NCBI GenBank assembly: GCA_031402355.1
Contig: JANNSG010000136.1
Location: 1-64,000 of the forward strand
DNA from: JACMNW01 sp031402355
GTDB taxonomy: Bacteria > Pseudomonadota > Alphaproteobacteria > Rhodobacterales > Rhodobacteraceae
Length of the DNA stretch: 64,000 nucleotides
Direction of reading: 5' to 3'
Shown here: piece after piece, positions 52,601 to 60,935 of the stretch
How positions within the stretch are numbered: position 1 is the first letter of the stretch
Layout: every line of letters begins with the position of its first letter
Program-made: the position numbers and the translations under genes
The notes under the pieces: model-generated
The model's database searches: none
Told to the model about the DNA's origin: nothing
The model's input: only the letters and a program-made list of their open reading frames with translations

Positions 52601-53118
52601 ACGAACTGACGGCCCATTTCCTTCATCGCGCGGGTGACAGCAGTGCGGATCACCGGTTCACCCAGCCGCTTTACGGCAGCTTTCAGGTGGCCCACGACGC
52701 CGGGTTCACGTTCGTCCAGAACGCGGCCGGTCAGCATCAGCGCCCAAGTGGAGGCGTTGACGAGGGATGAGGCGGATTTGCCCAAGTGGCGGCCCCAATC
52801 TGAGGGCGCGATCTTGTCTTCGATCAGCGCGTCCATGGTGGTGGCGTCGGGCACCCGCAGCAAGGCTTCGGCGAGGCACATCAAAGCCACGCCTTCATCG
52901 GTGGAAAGACCGTATTCGGCGAGGAACACTTCCATCAGCCCGGGCTTTACCGAAGCCCGGATGCGGGCGACCAGATCGGCACCAGAGGCGGAGATGCGGG
53001 CGCGGTCTTGCGAAGACAGGTTTGCCTGCGCGATAAGGTCGGCGATCAACGCGGCCTCAGGGGCGAGGCTTTGGGTATCAATCACGGACCAAGCCGTTTT
53101 CATGGCGGAAATAGGCAT
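49666..53118 (-). CDS. putA: Bifunctional proline dehydrogenase / delta-1-pyrroline-5-carboxylate dehydrogenase
   Basis: The 1,150-residue enzyme has a proline dehydrogenase barrel (about residues 160-460: SVKLSALHPRYE, VRLVKGAYWDAEVKRAQ, ATHNAHT). An aldehyde dehydrogenase part follows: PWNFPLAIFSGQIGAALATGN, catalytic Glu in LIAETGGLNAM, catalytic Cys in SAGQRCSALR. It has a C-terminal tail but no N-terminal ribbon-helix-helix, so it does not repress itself. It converts proline to glutamate in two steps. An Lrp-type regulator is divergent. Confidence 0.97.
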   Translation of the reverse strand: MPISAMKTAWSVIDTQSLAPEAALIADLIAQANLSSQDRARISASGADLVARIRASVKPGLMEVFLAEYGLSTDEGVALMCLAEALLRVPDATTMDALIEDKIAPSDWGRHLGKSASSLVNASTWALMLTGRVLDEREPGVVGHLKAAVKRLGEPVIRTAVTRAMKEMGRQFVLGETISTAMKRAVDLESKGYTYSYDMLGEAARTESDARRYHLSYSGAITSIASACKSNDIRANPGISVKLSALHPRYEIAKTDRVMAELVPRVRALAGLAKAAGLGFNIDAEEADRLALSLKVIEAVLSDPSLKGWDGFGVVVQAYGRRAGAVIDWLHALATKLDRKIMVRLVKGAYWDAEVKRAQVLGLTSFPVFTRKQSTDVSYIAHARKLLGLTDRIYPQFATHNAHTVAAILDMATDKSAFEFQRLHGMGERLHDIVLTDHKTRCRIYAPVGAHRDLLAYLVRRLLENGANSSFVNQIVDADVPPAVVAACPLDAVERLTPLANPAIPAGPAIFGARKNSQGFDLTDSADLAVIDAARGPHHATPLSAAPRTAGQAAPNAPTPMHNPATGAPIGHVQTASVANVETALAAAKPWSATPAERAAILLKAADLYENNAGPIFACLAAEAGKTLADAVGELREAVDFLRYYANGAVSVTAAPRGTFACISPWNFPLAIFSGQIGAALATGNAVIAKPAEQTPLIAAMAIDLLHQAGVPKSALQLLPGAGSTVGAALTKDPRVDGVCFTGSTATALKIRASMADHLDPGAPLIAETGGLNAMLVDSTALPEQAVRDILASAFQSAGQRCSALRCLYLQEDVAETVQHMLFGAMDELSLGDPWHLATDVGPVIDATAQADITDYIAAARSQGRVLYELKAPTMGTFIAPTVIRVKGIADMPREIFGPVLHVATFRASEIDQVVASINASNYGLTFGLHTRIDDRVQSMVEALHVGNIYVNRNQIGAVVGSQPFGGEGLSGTGPKAGGPEYLTRFTKPALPDFSPGVTTPPIGEKDAIAAIQSAPRAQSVHAQNLPGPTGESNRLTTTPRAPILCLGPTASTALAQAEAVRRLGGIAVELPGIAPAVLPTLPNFGAALWWGDAGSARAYAQALSLRKGAILPLITALPDAAHVLLERHVCIDTTASGGNAQLLAEVGQT

Positions 53119-53219
53119 AGGCGCAGCCTCCTGTTTTATATATCATAGCGGGGAAATGGCGGGCTGTTGTCCTGATCTTTTGAAGTAATGCAGGATGTTC
53201 GGGCGATATCGGGGGAAAC

Positions 53220-53687
53220 ATGATGCAAAACGACCGGGGCGAGCTGGACCGATTTGATCAGGCGATTTTGCGCGTCTTGGCGATTGAGGGGCGGATTTCG
53301 GCAACCGAACTGGCCCGACGCATCGGTTTGTCAAAATCCCCCACCCAAGCCCGGATGAAGCGGCTGGAAGACGCGGGCACGATTCTGGGCTACCGCGCGC
53401 AGTTGGATCTGGTGCAACTGGGCCTTGCACATGTGGCTTTCGTCGAGATGCGGCTGTCGGACACGCGCGAGGCGGCCCTGCAGGCGTTCAACATTGCCGT
53501 GCTGGCGATCGAGGAAGTGGAACAGTGCCACATGATAGCCAGCCGGTTTGATTATCTGCTGAAAGTGCGCACGCGGGACATTCAGCACTATCGGCAGGTT
53601 TTGGCGGAAAAACTGTCGGCACTGCCGCATGTGGCATCAACATCGACTTATGTTGCGATGGAGGCCGTGAAGGACCCCGGCATTTAA
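53220..53687 (+). CDS. putR: Lrp/AsnC-family regulator (PutR-like)
   Basis: The 155-residue protein has an AsnC HTH (LDRFDQAILRVLAIEGRISATELARRIGLSKSPTQARMKRLE) and a RAM effector domain (VEQCHMIASRFDYLLKVRT). Divergent orientation from putA, about 100 nt apart, is the usual arrangement of the proline-responsive activator PutR in alphaproteobacteria. The start at 53220 follows GGGGGAAAC; ATG 53223 is equally possible. Confidence 0.88.
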   Translation: MMQNDRGELDRFDQAILRVLAIEGRISATELARRIGLSKSPTQARMKRLEDAGTILGYRAQLDLVQLGLAHVAFVEMRLSDTREAALQAFNIAVLAIEEVEQCHMIASRFDYLLKVRTRDIQHYRQVLAEKLSALPHVASTSTYVAMEAVKDPGI

Positions 53688-53689
53688 TG

Positions 53690-53705
53690 TTGCAAGCGAT
53701 TGCAA
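53690..53705 (+). promoter_or_regulatory. LacI-family operator before the lacI-type gene
   Basis: TTGCAAGCGATTGCAA has two TTGCAA half-sites in direct reading (TTGCAA is self-complementary), 4 nt apart, 47 nt before the regulator start. The same arrangement occurs at 58034-58051 before the target operons. Confidence 0.65.
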
Positions 53706-53751
53706 ATTCGGTGCAACCTTTGAGTGACGCGAAGACTGCAAGGATGTTGGC

Positions 53752-54750
53752 ATGGTTGCAACACTAAGAGATGTGGCGCTGTTGGCAGGGGTTTCGACCT
53801 CGGCTGTGTCGCGGACGTTTACCCAAGGGGCGTCGGTATCGGCGGCTATGCGCGCGAAGGTCGAACGGGCTGCAGAGGAGCTGGGGTATCACCCCAATTT
53901 TCTGGCGGCAAGCCTGACCACGGGGCGCACCAAACTGATTGGCCTTGTGTCCAACAACTTTCACAATCCGGTATTTCTGCAGGTGTTCGATCTGTTCACC
54001 CGCGCGCTTCAGGACCGGGGTTTGCGGCCTTTGCTGGTGAATTTGTCGGATGAAACGGATCCGGACGCTTCGGTGCGCATGTTGCAGCAGTATTCGGTAG
54101 ACGGGGTGGTGGTGGCGTCATCCACCCTGCCTGCGGGCTTTGCCGAAGCGTTTCGCCGTGCCGGTTTGCCTGTGGTGCATTCATTCGGGCGCAAGACCAA
54201 TGCGCCGTTGGTACATGTGGTCGGGGTGGACAATTATGCCTGCGGCCGTATGGCGGCGCGGGAACTGATCGCCTGCGGCTATGGGCGCGTGGGGTTTTTG
54301 GGCGGGCCGGAAACTGCGACGTCAACACAGGACCGTCTGGCAGGGTTTCAGGCGGCAATCGGGCGGCACAAGGATGTGTCGTTGAGCGTCAGTTATGCCA
54401 GCGCCTATTCCTTTGAAGCCGGGCGGGCGGAAATGCAGCGCATTCTGGAAGATGCCCCAGCACAAGCCTATTTCTGTGGCGATGATGTGCTGTCGATCGG
54501 CGCGCTTTCCGCATTGGCCGATGCCGGGCTGTCGGTGCCGGATGATGTCGGGATCATCGGGTTGAACGACATGGAAATGGCGGGCTGGGCAAACATCGGT
54601 CTGACAACCATCCATCAACCGCTGGCCAAGATCATCGCGGCGTCAGTTGATCTGGTGGTGGCCCTGGTGGACGCACCGCAGACAGCGCCTGCGGTGCGAT
54701 TGTTTCCCTGCCATGTGGTGTCGCGGCGGACGCTGCGCGCGCGGACTTAG
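53752..54750 (+). CDS. LacI-family regulator of the inositol-type cluster
   Basis: The 332-residue protein has a LacI HTH (TLRDVALLAGVSTSAVSRTFTQG) with a hinge (AASLTTGRTKLIGLVSNNF) and a periplasmic-binding-like effector domain. AAGGATGTTGGC stands before the ATG. It probably represses the divergent gene sets at 54808-60807 through TTGCAA-N4-TTGCAA sites and controls itself. The inducer is unknown; an inositol derivative is likely by context. Confidence 0.88.
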   Translation: MVATLRDVALLAGVSTSAVSRTFTQGASVSAAMRAKVERAAEELGYHPNFLAASLTTGRTKLIGLVSNNFHNPVFLQVFDLFTRALQDRGLRPLLVNLSDETDPDASVRMLQQYSVDGVVVASSTLPAGFAEAFRRAGLPVVHSFGRKTNAPLVHVVGVDNYACGRMAARELIACGYGRVGFLGGPETATSTQDRLAGFQAAIGRHKDVSLSVSYASAYSFEAGRAEMQRILEDAPAQAYFCGDDVLSIGALSALADAGLSVPDDVGIIGLNDMEMAGWANIGLTTIHQPLAKIIAASVDLVVALVDAPQTAPAVRLFPCHVVSRRTLRART

Positions 54751-54757
54751 GTTTTTC

Positions 54758-54801
54758 GCAAATCGGGCGGGAAAACCGGTGCCCACTTTTCCCTGATTTG
54801 C
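54758..54801. repeat. Palindromic repeat between convergent genes, possible bidirectional terminator
   Basis: GCAAATC (54758-54764) pairs with GATTTGC (54795-54801) and GGGAAAA (54769-54775) with TTTTCCC (54787-54793), around CCGGTGCCCAC. It resembles palindromic repeats with a CCGGTTCCCACTTTT-like core that I recall from many alphaproteobacterial genomes. It fills the whole 57-nt gap. Confidence 0.5.
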
Positions 54802-54807
54802 TTTGGC

Positions 54808-55965
54808 CTAGCGATACATCGGCGGGCGGGCATCGATCCATTTGCCGTCTGCCTTGCCTGATTCCGCCACCGCGAAGACAGCAGCCATGGATCGCAGGCC
54901 ATCGGTTGCACGCGGATAGAGGTTTGCGGCGGGGTCCATGGCGCGGCCTTCTTTCTTGGCGCGGATGGCTTCGGCAAGGTCAGAATAGATGTTGGCAAAG
55001 GCCAGCGGCATGCCTTCGGCGTGGCCTTGCGTCACGCGGCTGGTGCGGTCTGCCTCTGGCGACAGGTTACCCTCGCCGCGTTCGATGATTTCAAGGCGTT
55101 TTCCCAAAGGCATGTAGAAAAGCTGGTTCGGCTGTTCTTGCGCCCAGCGCAGGCCACCGGTTTCACCAAATACCTGTATCGTCAGGCCATGTTGGCGGCC
55201 AAGGGCGATGGAACTGGTCCAAAGGCGGCCCACAGTGCCACCATCCATGCGGAAGTTCACCATGGCGTCATCTTCCAGCAGGCGCGACGGGATGCAGGAC
55301 ACGCAATCGGCGGATAGTTTGGTCACCTCTTGCCCGGTCACGAAGCTGGCCATGTGCATGGCGTGGATGCCGCAATCAGCAAATTGCGCGGAAATACCGG
55401 CTTGGGCCGGATCATAACGCCAGCGGACCCGGGGATTTTCCGCACCCGCCGCATCGGCGTGGTGACCATGGGCGAATTCGGCTTTGACCAGACGAATTTT
55501 GCCCAGATCGCCGCGCGCGACCATGGCGCGCATGTGGCGCACCAGTGAATAGCCGGTATAGCCGTAGTTAACGGCGCAGATTTGGCCGGTTTTTTCCGAC
55601 AGGCGGACGATATCTTCGGCCTCGTCCACCGTCATCGTCATCGGCTTTTCGCACAGCACATGAAAGCCCGCCTCAAGGAACGCCTTGGTAATTTCATAAT
55701 GGGTGTTGTTTGGCGTGGCGACCGTGACCAGATCAACGCGGTCGGGGCGGTTTACCTCGCCTGCCAGCATTTCGCGCCAGTCGCCATAGGCGCGCGACGA
55801 ATCCAACCCCAGCTTTTGGCCAAAAGCGCGGCCGGCATCAGGGTTGTGATCCAGAGCGCCCGCTACGAAATTATAGGCGGCATCAAGGCCAGCGCCCAAG
55901 CGGTGCGCCGGGCCAATTTGGCTGCCGTCACCGCCGCCGATCATGCCCCAGTTCAGTTTTGCCAT
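54808..55965 (-). CDS. Gfo/Idh/MocA-family oxidoreductase
   Basis: The 385-residue NAD(P)-dependent enzyme begins with a Rossmann motif (LNWGMIGGGDGSQIGPAHR) and has the family EKP motif (HVLCEKPMTMT). Later FADCGIHAMHMASFV supplies the catalytic His/Asp region. It likely oxidises an inositol, inosose or related sugar. It is the last gene of the three-gene minus-strand operon. The exact substrate cannot be assigned. Confidence 0.85.
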   Translation of the reverse strand: MAKLNWGMIGGGDGSQIGPAHRLGAGLDAAYNFVAGALDHNPDAGRAFGQKLGLDSSRAYGDWREMLAGEVNRPDRVDLVTVATPNNTHYEITKAFLEAGFHVLCEKPMTMTVDEAEDIVRLSEKTGQICAVNYGYTGYSLVRHMRAMVARGDLGKIRLVKAEFAHGHHADAAGAENPRVRWRYDPAQAGISAQFADCGIHAMHMASFVTGQEVTKLSADCVSCIPSRLLEDDAMVNFRMDGGTVGRLWTSSIALGRQHGLTIQVFGETGGLRWAQEQPNQLFYMPLGKRLEIIERGEGNLSPEADRTSRVTQGHAEGMPLAFANIYSDLAEAIRAKKEGRAMDPAANLYPRATDGLRSMAAVFAVAESGKADGKWIDARPPMYR

Positions 55966-55980
55966 TTTACGGAGCCTTTC

Positions 55981-56871
55981 TTAGAAGCCGATGGATTGCA
56001 GGTATTCGCGGTTGGCGCGCGCGTCATCAACAGGGCGCACATCCATGGAGGGGTCGCAGTCTTGTTCCACTGTGCACCAGCCTTCGAAATTGGCGTCCAG
56101 CAGCAATTGGCGGACGGCGGGGAAATCAACATCGCCTTGACCGAGATTGCAGAAAATGCCTTGGCCGCAAGCATCGTAGAAGCCGGTGCGGTTGGTGATG
56201 GCGGCGGCCTTAACTACGGGGTCTATATCTTTGAAATGCATGTAAGAAATGCGGTTCATGTGGCGTTTCATGAAAGCCACCGGATCAAAGCCCGCATAGG
56301 AATGATGGCCGGTGTCGAAGCAGATTTTCAGGTGTTTTTCATCGACTTCAGCCAGCAGGCGTTCAAGTTCAGGTTCAAAATCCATGAACCCCGCCGCATG
56401 GGCGTGAATGCCGACGGTCAGGCCATACTCTTCGGTGCCCATCTTGGCGATGGTGGCGAAACGGTCGCGAAAGGCGGTCCATTCTGCTTTATCCATCTGC
56501 TCGGCTTCCGAGGCGCGGCCAGCGGTGGGGGCACGGCGGGGCGAAATGCTGTCTATCAGTACCAGATGTTTTGCGCCATGCGCTGTCAGGGATTTGCAAG
56601 TGCGGATGGACGCGTCCATCACGTCATCCCACATCGCGGAATCGTGGAACGCGCGGAACACGACGCCGCCGATCAGTGTCAGGTCATTTTGTGCAAGCGC
56701 ATCGCCAAGGATGGCCGGGTCTTCGGGCATGAAGCCAATGGGGCCAAGCTCGATCCCTTTGTAACCCGCGGTGGCGCAATCGGACAGCACCGATTGCCAC
56801 GAGGGATAGCTTGGGTCGCTTGGAAATTCGATGCCCCAGGAACAGGGGGCGTTGCCGATGCGGATGGTCAT
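55981..56871 (-). CDS. Sugar-phosphate isomerase/epimerase-like TIM barrel (IolE-like)
   Basis: The 296-residue xylose-isomerase-like barrel begins IRIGNAPCSWGIEFP and has metal-ligand segments VGIHAHAAGFMDF, KICFDTGHHSYAG, ISYMHFKDIDP and CTVEQDCDPSMD. This layout fits inosose dehydratase (IolE) and related isomerases. It sits 15 nt before one Idh gene and 33 nt after another. IolE would convert 2-keto-myo-inositol to a diketone. Confidence 0.78.
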   Translation of the reverse strand: MTIRIGNAPCSWGIEFPSDPSYPSWQSVLSDCATAGYKGIELGPIGFMPEDPAILGDALAQNDLTLIGGVVFRAFHDSAMWDDVMDASIRTCKSLTAHGAKHLVLIDSISPRRAPTAGRASEAEQMDKAEWTAFRDRFATIAKMGTEEYGLTVGIHAHAAGFMDFEPELERLLAEVDEKHLKICFDTGHHSYAGFDPVAFMKRHMNRISYMHFKDIDPVVKAAAITNRTGFYDACGQGIFCNLGQGDVDFPAVRQLLLDANFEGWCTVEQDCDPSMDVRPVDDARANREYLQSIGF

Positions 56872-56904
56872 GAGGGCGGTCCTTTTGGGTTTAGAAAGCG
56901 GTGT

Positions 56905-58008
56905 TCAGAAATCGGCGGTTTGCACCCAAGATTTGGTGCTGGATGCGGCGTGGGCAGCCGCGACAATGCGGTTCACATCCATCCCATCCTGAAAGGTGGG
57001 CCAGATCGGCTTGCCGGTTTCGATTGCCAGCAGAAAATCGCGGGCCTCGATGATAATCTGGTCTTGATAGCCGGTGCCATGCCCCGGCCCTTGGCAGAAA
57101 GGCAGGTAATCGGGGTGATCGGGGCCGGTCAAAATCTTGCGGAAACCGCGTTGCGCGCCGTCGCCTTCCGCCTTGTAAAGCCAAAGCGCGTTTTGATCTT
57201 CCTGATCAAAGCGGATTGCGCCCTTCGTGCCAGTGACTTCGTAAGCATAGCCCATTTTGCGGCCAGTGGCGACGCGGCTGAAAAACATGTGGCCCATGGC
57301 ACCATTTGCGAAACGGCACATCATTTGCGCCTGATCATCATTGGTCACCGTGCCGCCGGGGCGGGTGGCGTGAACGGTTTCTATTTCGGCAATCAGGGTG
57401 GCAATCGGACCGATCAGGGCCAAGGCCGCGTTGATCATATGCGGGGCAAGATCGCCCATGGTGCCATTGGCTTGACCTGTCGCGCGCCAGTGCATGGGTA
57501 AGGCCGGATCAGCGTAGAAATCTTCGGTATGTTCGCCACGAAACCATGTGACATCGCCGATATCGCCATTCGCAATCAAAGCGCGGGCATATTGGCTGGC
57601 GGGGGTGCGGATATAGTTGAAGCCAACCATATTGGGCACCCCTGCCCCGCGGGCGGCGGCGACCATGGCACGGCTATCGTCCATCGAGGCACCAAGCGGT
57701 TTTTCGCAGAACACGGGCTTGCCTAGGGCAAAAGCCGCTTCCGCGATGGCGCGATGGGTTTCCTGGGGGGAGGCGATAATGATCGCCTCGACCCGCGGAT
57801 CAGCAACCAGAACGCGCCAATCTGCGGTGGCGCGGGCAAAACCAAGCGCCTTTCGGTGTGCTTCGGCAGAGGCGGGCGTGGTGGCGCAGACCATTTCCAG
57901 CTTTGGGCGCAACGTCGTGTTGAAGACAGCGCCGACGGCAGCCATGGCAACCGCATGGGCCTTGCCCATGTAGCCGCCACCAATGATGCCAATGCCGATC
58001 TGTGTCAT
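56905..58008 (-). CDS. Gfo/Idh/MocA-family oxidoreductase, probable inositol dehydrogenase
   Basis: The 367-residue protein has a Rossmann start (QIGIGIIGGGYMGKAHAVAM), the EKPLG motif (KPVFCEKPLGASMD) and a substrate region (GDLAPHMINAALALIG). The ATG at 58008 replaces a 27-residue upstream extension. As first gene after the LacI operator it is the better candidate for the initial inositol dehydrogenase (IolG-type), but the paralogue at 54808 could serve instead. Confidence 0.85.
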   Translation of the reverse strand: MTQIGIGIIGGGYMGKAHAVAMAAVGAVFNTTLRPKLEMVCATTPASAEAHRKALGFARATADWRVLVADPRVEAIIIASPQETHRAIAEAAFALGKPVFCEKPLGASMDDSRAMVAAARGAGVPNMVGFNYIRTPASQYARALIANGDIGDVTWFRGEHTEDFYADPALPMHWRATGQANGTMGDLAPHMINAALALIGPIATLIAEIETVHATRPGGTVTNDDQAQMMCRFANGAMGHMFFSRVATGRKMGYAYEVTGTKGAIRFDQEDQNALWLYKAEGDGAQRGFRKILTGPDHPDYLPFCQGPGHGTGYQDQIIIEARDFLLAIETGKPIWPTFQDGMDVNRIVAAAHAASSTKSWVQTADF

Positions 58009-58033
58009 GGTCTGGCCTGTGTTTGAAATTCTA

Positions 58034-58051
58034 TTTGCAACCGGTTGCAAA
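58034..58051. promoter_or_regulatory. 18-bp perfect palindrome, LacI-family operator between divergent operons
   Basis: TTTGCAACCGGTTGCAAA is a perfect palindrome with the CCGG centre typical of LacI-family sites. It lies 26 nt before the minus-strand operon start and 68 nt before the kinase gene. The half-sites equal those at 53690-53705. Confidence 0.75.
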
Positions 58052-58118
58052 GCTTGTATCCTCTGGGGCAATATATCGTCAACAGGCATTCTGTGCCATC
58101 ATTGACAGGTTTTGACGA

Positions 58119-59108
58119 ATGAGTGATCTTTCACGACTAAGGGGCAAGCGGTTCCTGGTGTTGGGGCGTGCCGGGATGGATTTATATCCTGATCCGCCGG
58201 GCACACGCACGGCTGAGGCCACGCAGTTTTTTGCCTGCCTTGGCGGGTCGTCCGGCAATATTGCGGCGGCGCTGGCGCGGCAAGGCGCGAATGTATCGCT
58301 GATCAGCAAACTGTCGGACGATGCGATCGGGCGATTTACGCGCCGCGAATTGGCGAAATACGGGATTGATGACAGGTATGTAAGCATTGCGCGGGGCGAG
58401 GCGCGCACCACACTTGCCTTTGCGGAAACGCGGGTGGAGGATCATCAATCGGTGATTTACCGCAATGGGGCGGCGGATTTTTCGCTGTCGATAGAGGATG
58501 TCACGGCAGTAAACTTCGCGGGCTTTGACGCGGTGATAGCGACCGGCACGGCGTTGGCGGCAGAACCGTCACGCGGGGCAGTGCTTCACGCCTTTGAACT
58601 GGCAAAAGCTGCGGGTGTGCTGGTGATTCTGGATGTTGACTACCGGCCCTACAGCTGGCCGTCAGCCGACATCGCGGCGGCAACTTACACCCAAGCGGCG
58701 GCGCTGTGTGATGTGGTGATCGGCAATGATGTGGAATTTGGTGTGCTTGCGGGATCTGCCGCCAAGGGTTTGGCGAACGCGAAAGCGTTGGCGGACAGCA
58801 CCGCACAGATCGTGGTCTATAAAATGGGCGAGGACGGCGCGGTGACATTTGCCAATGGTGCCGCGCATCGCACAGGAATTTACCCCGTCACCGCGCTGAA
58901 ACCCACAGGTGCAGGGGATGCGTTCATGGGCAGCTTTGTTTGCGCCCTGGCCAGCGGCTTTGCGCTGCAGGATGCAGTTTTGCGCGGGTCTGCGGCGGCA
59001 GCGATTGTGGTGGGCCGCGTCGGATGCGCGCCAGCGATGCCGACCCCTGCAGAACTGGATGATTTTTTGGCGGGTCACCCCGGCCCAACTGACCCCATGA
59101 AGGACTGA
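58119..59108 (+). CDS. iolC: PfkB-family kinase, 5-dehydro-2-deoxygluconokinase (IolC)
   Basis: The 329-residue ribokinase-like protein has FLVLGRAGMDLYPDPPG at its start, the sugar-binding GGSSGNIAAALARQG and the catalytic GAGDAFMGSF motif (ALKPTGAGDAFMGSFVCAL). The DLYPDPPG region is characteristic of IolC. It phosphorylates 5-dehydro-2-deoxygluconate. It is followed at 5 nt by iolB and then the aldolase, the order of the lower inositol pathway. Confidence 0.88.
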   Translation: MSDLSRLRGKRFLVLGRAGMDLYPDPPGTRTAEATQFFACLGGSSGNIAAALARQGANVSLISKLSDDAIGRFTRRELAKYGIDDRYVSIARGEARTTLAFAETRVEDHQSVIYRNGAADFSLSIEDVTAVNFAGFDAVIATGTALAAEPSRGAVLHAFELAKAAGVLVILDVDYRPYSWPSADIAAATYTQAAALCDVVIGNDVEFGVLAGSAAKGLANAKALADSTAQIVVYKMGEDGAVTFANGAAHRTGIYPVTALKPTGAGDAFMGSFVCALASGFALQDAVLRGSAAAAIVVGRVGCAPAMPTPAELDDFLAGHPGPTDPMKD

Positions 59109-59113
59109 CGCCC

Positions 59114-59956
59114 ATGCATATTGCACCTTTTGACAACAAAAACATCGCCATAGTCGGCGTGGATGACCCTGTCGTTCCACTGACATATTTCAACATCGTC
59201 AAACTGCGCCGGGGCGAGGTGTTTGAAAGCTGCGTTCCTGGCTACGAGACATGCATCGTGCCCGCAACCGGGGCCGTTGAAATCGCTGTTGCCGGGCAGA
59301 GGTTTTCCGAGATTGGCAACCGGGGCGTTGATGTCTGGGATGGCGAGCCGGAAGGGGTATACGTGCCGGTTGGCATGACGGCGCGGATATTGTGCCTGTC
59401 GGAGCGCGCCGAAGTGTTTGTTGCAGGAGCAAAGTTCGATCAGGTGCTGGAGCCGTTCGCGGTGCGGGCGGACGCGCTTGATGTGATCCAATATGGGTCG
59501 GATGACACCAAAACTCACCGCAAGATCAAGCATATTCTGGGCACGAAATACCATGGTCGGGTCGGGCGTTTGCTGGTCAGCGAATTGTTCACCGTTGGGG
59601 CGGGGGGCTGGTCGGGCTTTCCAAGCCACAAGCATGATACCGACCGCTTGCCGCTGGAAACCCGGCATGACGAGACCTATAATTTCCGCTTTCGCCCGAA
59701 CCACGGGTCCGGCGTGCAGATGTTGCAGCGGATCGACGGCAAGCCGGGCGATGCGTATCATATTGTTGATGGGTCAACTATTTGTCTGGATCGCGGATAT
59801 CACCCCTGCGCGGTGCTGCCGGGATATGAGATGTATTATTTCACCATTCTGGCGGGCCTTAGCCAGCGGTCGTTGGTGCAGTATTTCCAACCCAGCCATG
59901 CGGACCAGATTGAAACCATTCCGGGCATCAAAGACATGATCGCCAAGTTCAAATGA
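59114..59956 (+). CDS. iolB: 5-deoxy-glucuronate isomerase (IolB)
   Basis: The 280-residue cupin-type enzyme has GGWSGFPSHKHDTDRLPLETRHDE, whose His, Glu and following residues are the metal site of the IolB/KduI family, and a late YHPCAVLPGYEMYYFTI motif. It isomerises 5-deoxy-D-glucuronate to 5-dehydro-2-deoxygluconate. Its stop overlaps the aldolase start (ATGA). Confidence 0.9.
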   Translation: MHIAPFDNKNIAIVGVDDPVVPLTYFNIVKLRRGEVFESCVPGYETCIVPATGAVEIAVAGQRFSEIGNRGVDVWDGEPEGVYVPVGMTARILCLSERAEVFVAGAKFDQVLEPFAVRADALDVIQYGSDDTKTHRKIKHILGTKYHGRVGRLLVSELFTVGAGGWSGFPSHKHDTDRLPLETRHDETYNFRFRPNHGSGVQMLQRIDGKPGDAYHIVDGSTICLDRGYHPCAVLPGYEMYYFTILAGLSQRSLVQYFQPSHADQIETIPGIKDMIAKFK

Positions 59957-60807
59957 CACTTGTCACATTGACCGATGTGCTGACCCCTGCCCTTGCCCAA
60001 GGCTATGCCGTGGCGGGTGTGGTGTGCCTTGGCTGGGAGGATGCGCGCGCCTATGTGGCGGCGGCAGAGGCGGAAAATTGCCCGCTGATCCTGCAGGCCG
60101 GCCCCGGGGCCCGTGCCCATACACCGCTGGCCGTGATGGCGCCGATGCTGCTGCATCTGGCGCAATCGGCATCGGTGCCGGTGGTGGTACATTTGGACCA
60201 TGGTTACGGGTTTGCAGAAATCCATGAGGCGATCGACCGGGGATTTACGTCAGTGATGTATGACGGATCAAGCCATTCCCTTGCGCAAAACATTGATGAG
60301 ACCGCCCGCATCACCGAATTTGCACATCGTGCCGGTGTGTCCTGCGAGGGCGAAATTGGCGTTGTCGGCTATGCCGAAGGAGCGGCATCCTTTGGCACTG
60401 ACCCCGATGAAGCCTGTAAGTTTGCCCGCGAGACGGGCGTTGATGCGATGGCAGTTTCTATCGGTAATCTGCATCTGAATCGCGGGCCGTCGCAACCTTT
60501 GGATGAAGTGCGGCTAAGGGCGATTGAAGCGGTCACGCAGGTGCCATTGGTCATTCACGGGGGCACAGGTGTGCCGGTGGCGCAGCGCATTGTGCTGTCG
60601 AAGACGTCACATATATGCAAGTTCAACATTGGCACCGAATTGCGGATGGCCTTTGGTTCGGCGCTGCGGGTGGCGGTAAACGCCGACCACAACCGGTTTG
60701 ACCGGATCGCGATTCTGCAAGAAACCCACGACCCGCTTGTCGTGGCGACCCGCCGTATGCTGCGCGCCTTTGGGGCACCCAGCGCCGCGCATCCGTATGA
60801 GCCCTGA
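59953..60807 (+). CDS. Class II aldolase, IolJ-like
   Basis: The 284-residue class II fructose-bisphosphate-aldolase-type enzyme has the zinc-binding VVVHLDHGYGF, the YDGSSHSL segment, CEGEIGVVGYAEG, and the phosphate-binding HGGTGVP. In inositol pathways such an enzyme splits 2-deoxy-5-keto-gluconate-6-phosphate to DHAP and malonic semialdehyde. Coupling to iolB by ATGA supports that role; other ketose phosphates remain possible. Confidence 0.85.
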   Translation: MTLVTLTDVLTPALAQGYAVAGVVCLGWEDARAYVAAAEAENCPLILQAGPGARAHTPLAVMAPMLLHLAQSASVPVVVHLDHGYGFAEIHEAIDRGFTSVMYDGSSHSLAQNIDETARITEFAHRAGVSCEGEIGVVGYAEGAASFGTDPDEACKFARETGVDAMAVSIGNLHLNRGPSQPLDEVRLRAIEAVTQVPLVIHGGTGVPVAQRIVLSKTSHICKFNIGTELRMAFGSALRVAVNADHNRFDRIAILQETHDPLVVATRRMLRAFGAPSAAHPYEP

Positions 60808-60935
60808 CCGGTCTCCGATTTGCCCACAGGCGTTGGGGGGGGGTGGCAGGGGGCAAAGCCGTTGTTCTTGAAACATTGCTCTGTTCGGCCACATCAGCGC
60901 AGCCTAGAATGGTGCGGCGGAACAAAGGGGCGGAT

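Noticed and set aside
55582..57501. A 639-codon plus-strand open frame across the dehydrogenase/isomerase genes
   Set aside because: It is antisense to three well-supported genes with family motifs and shows no domain of its own; long shadow frames are expected in GC-rich DNA.
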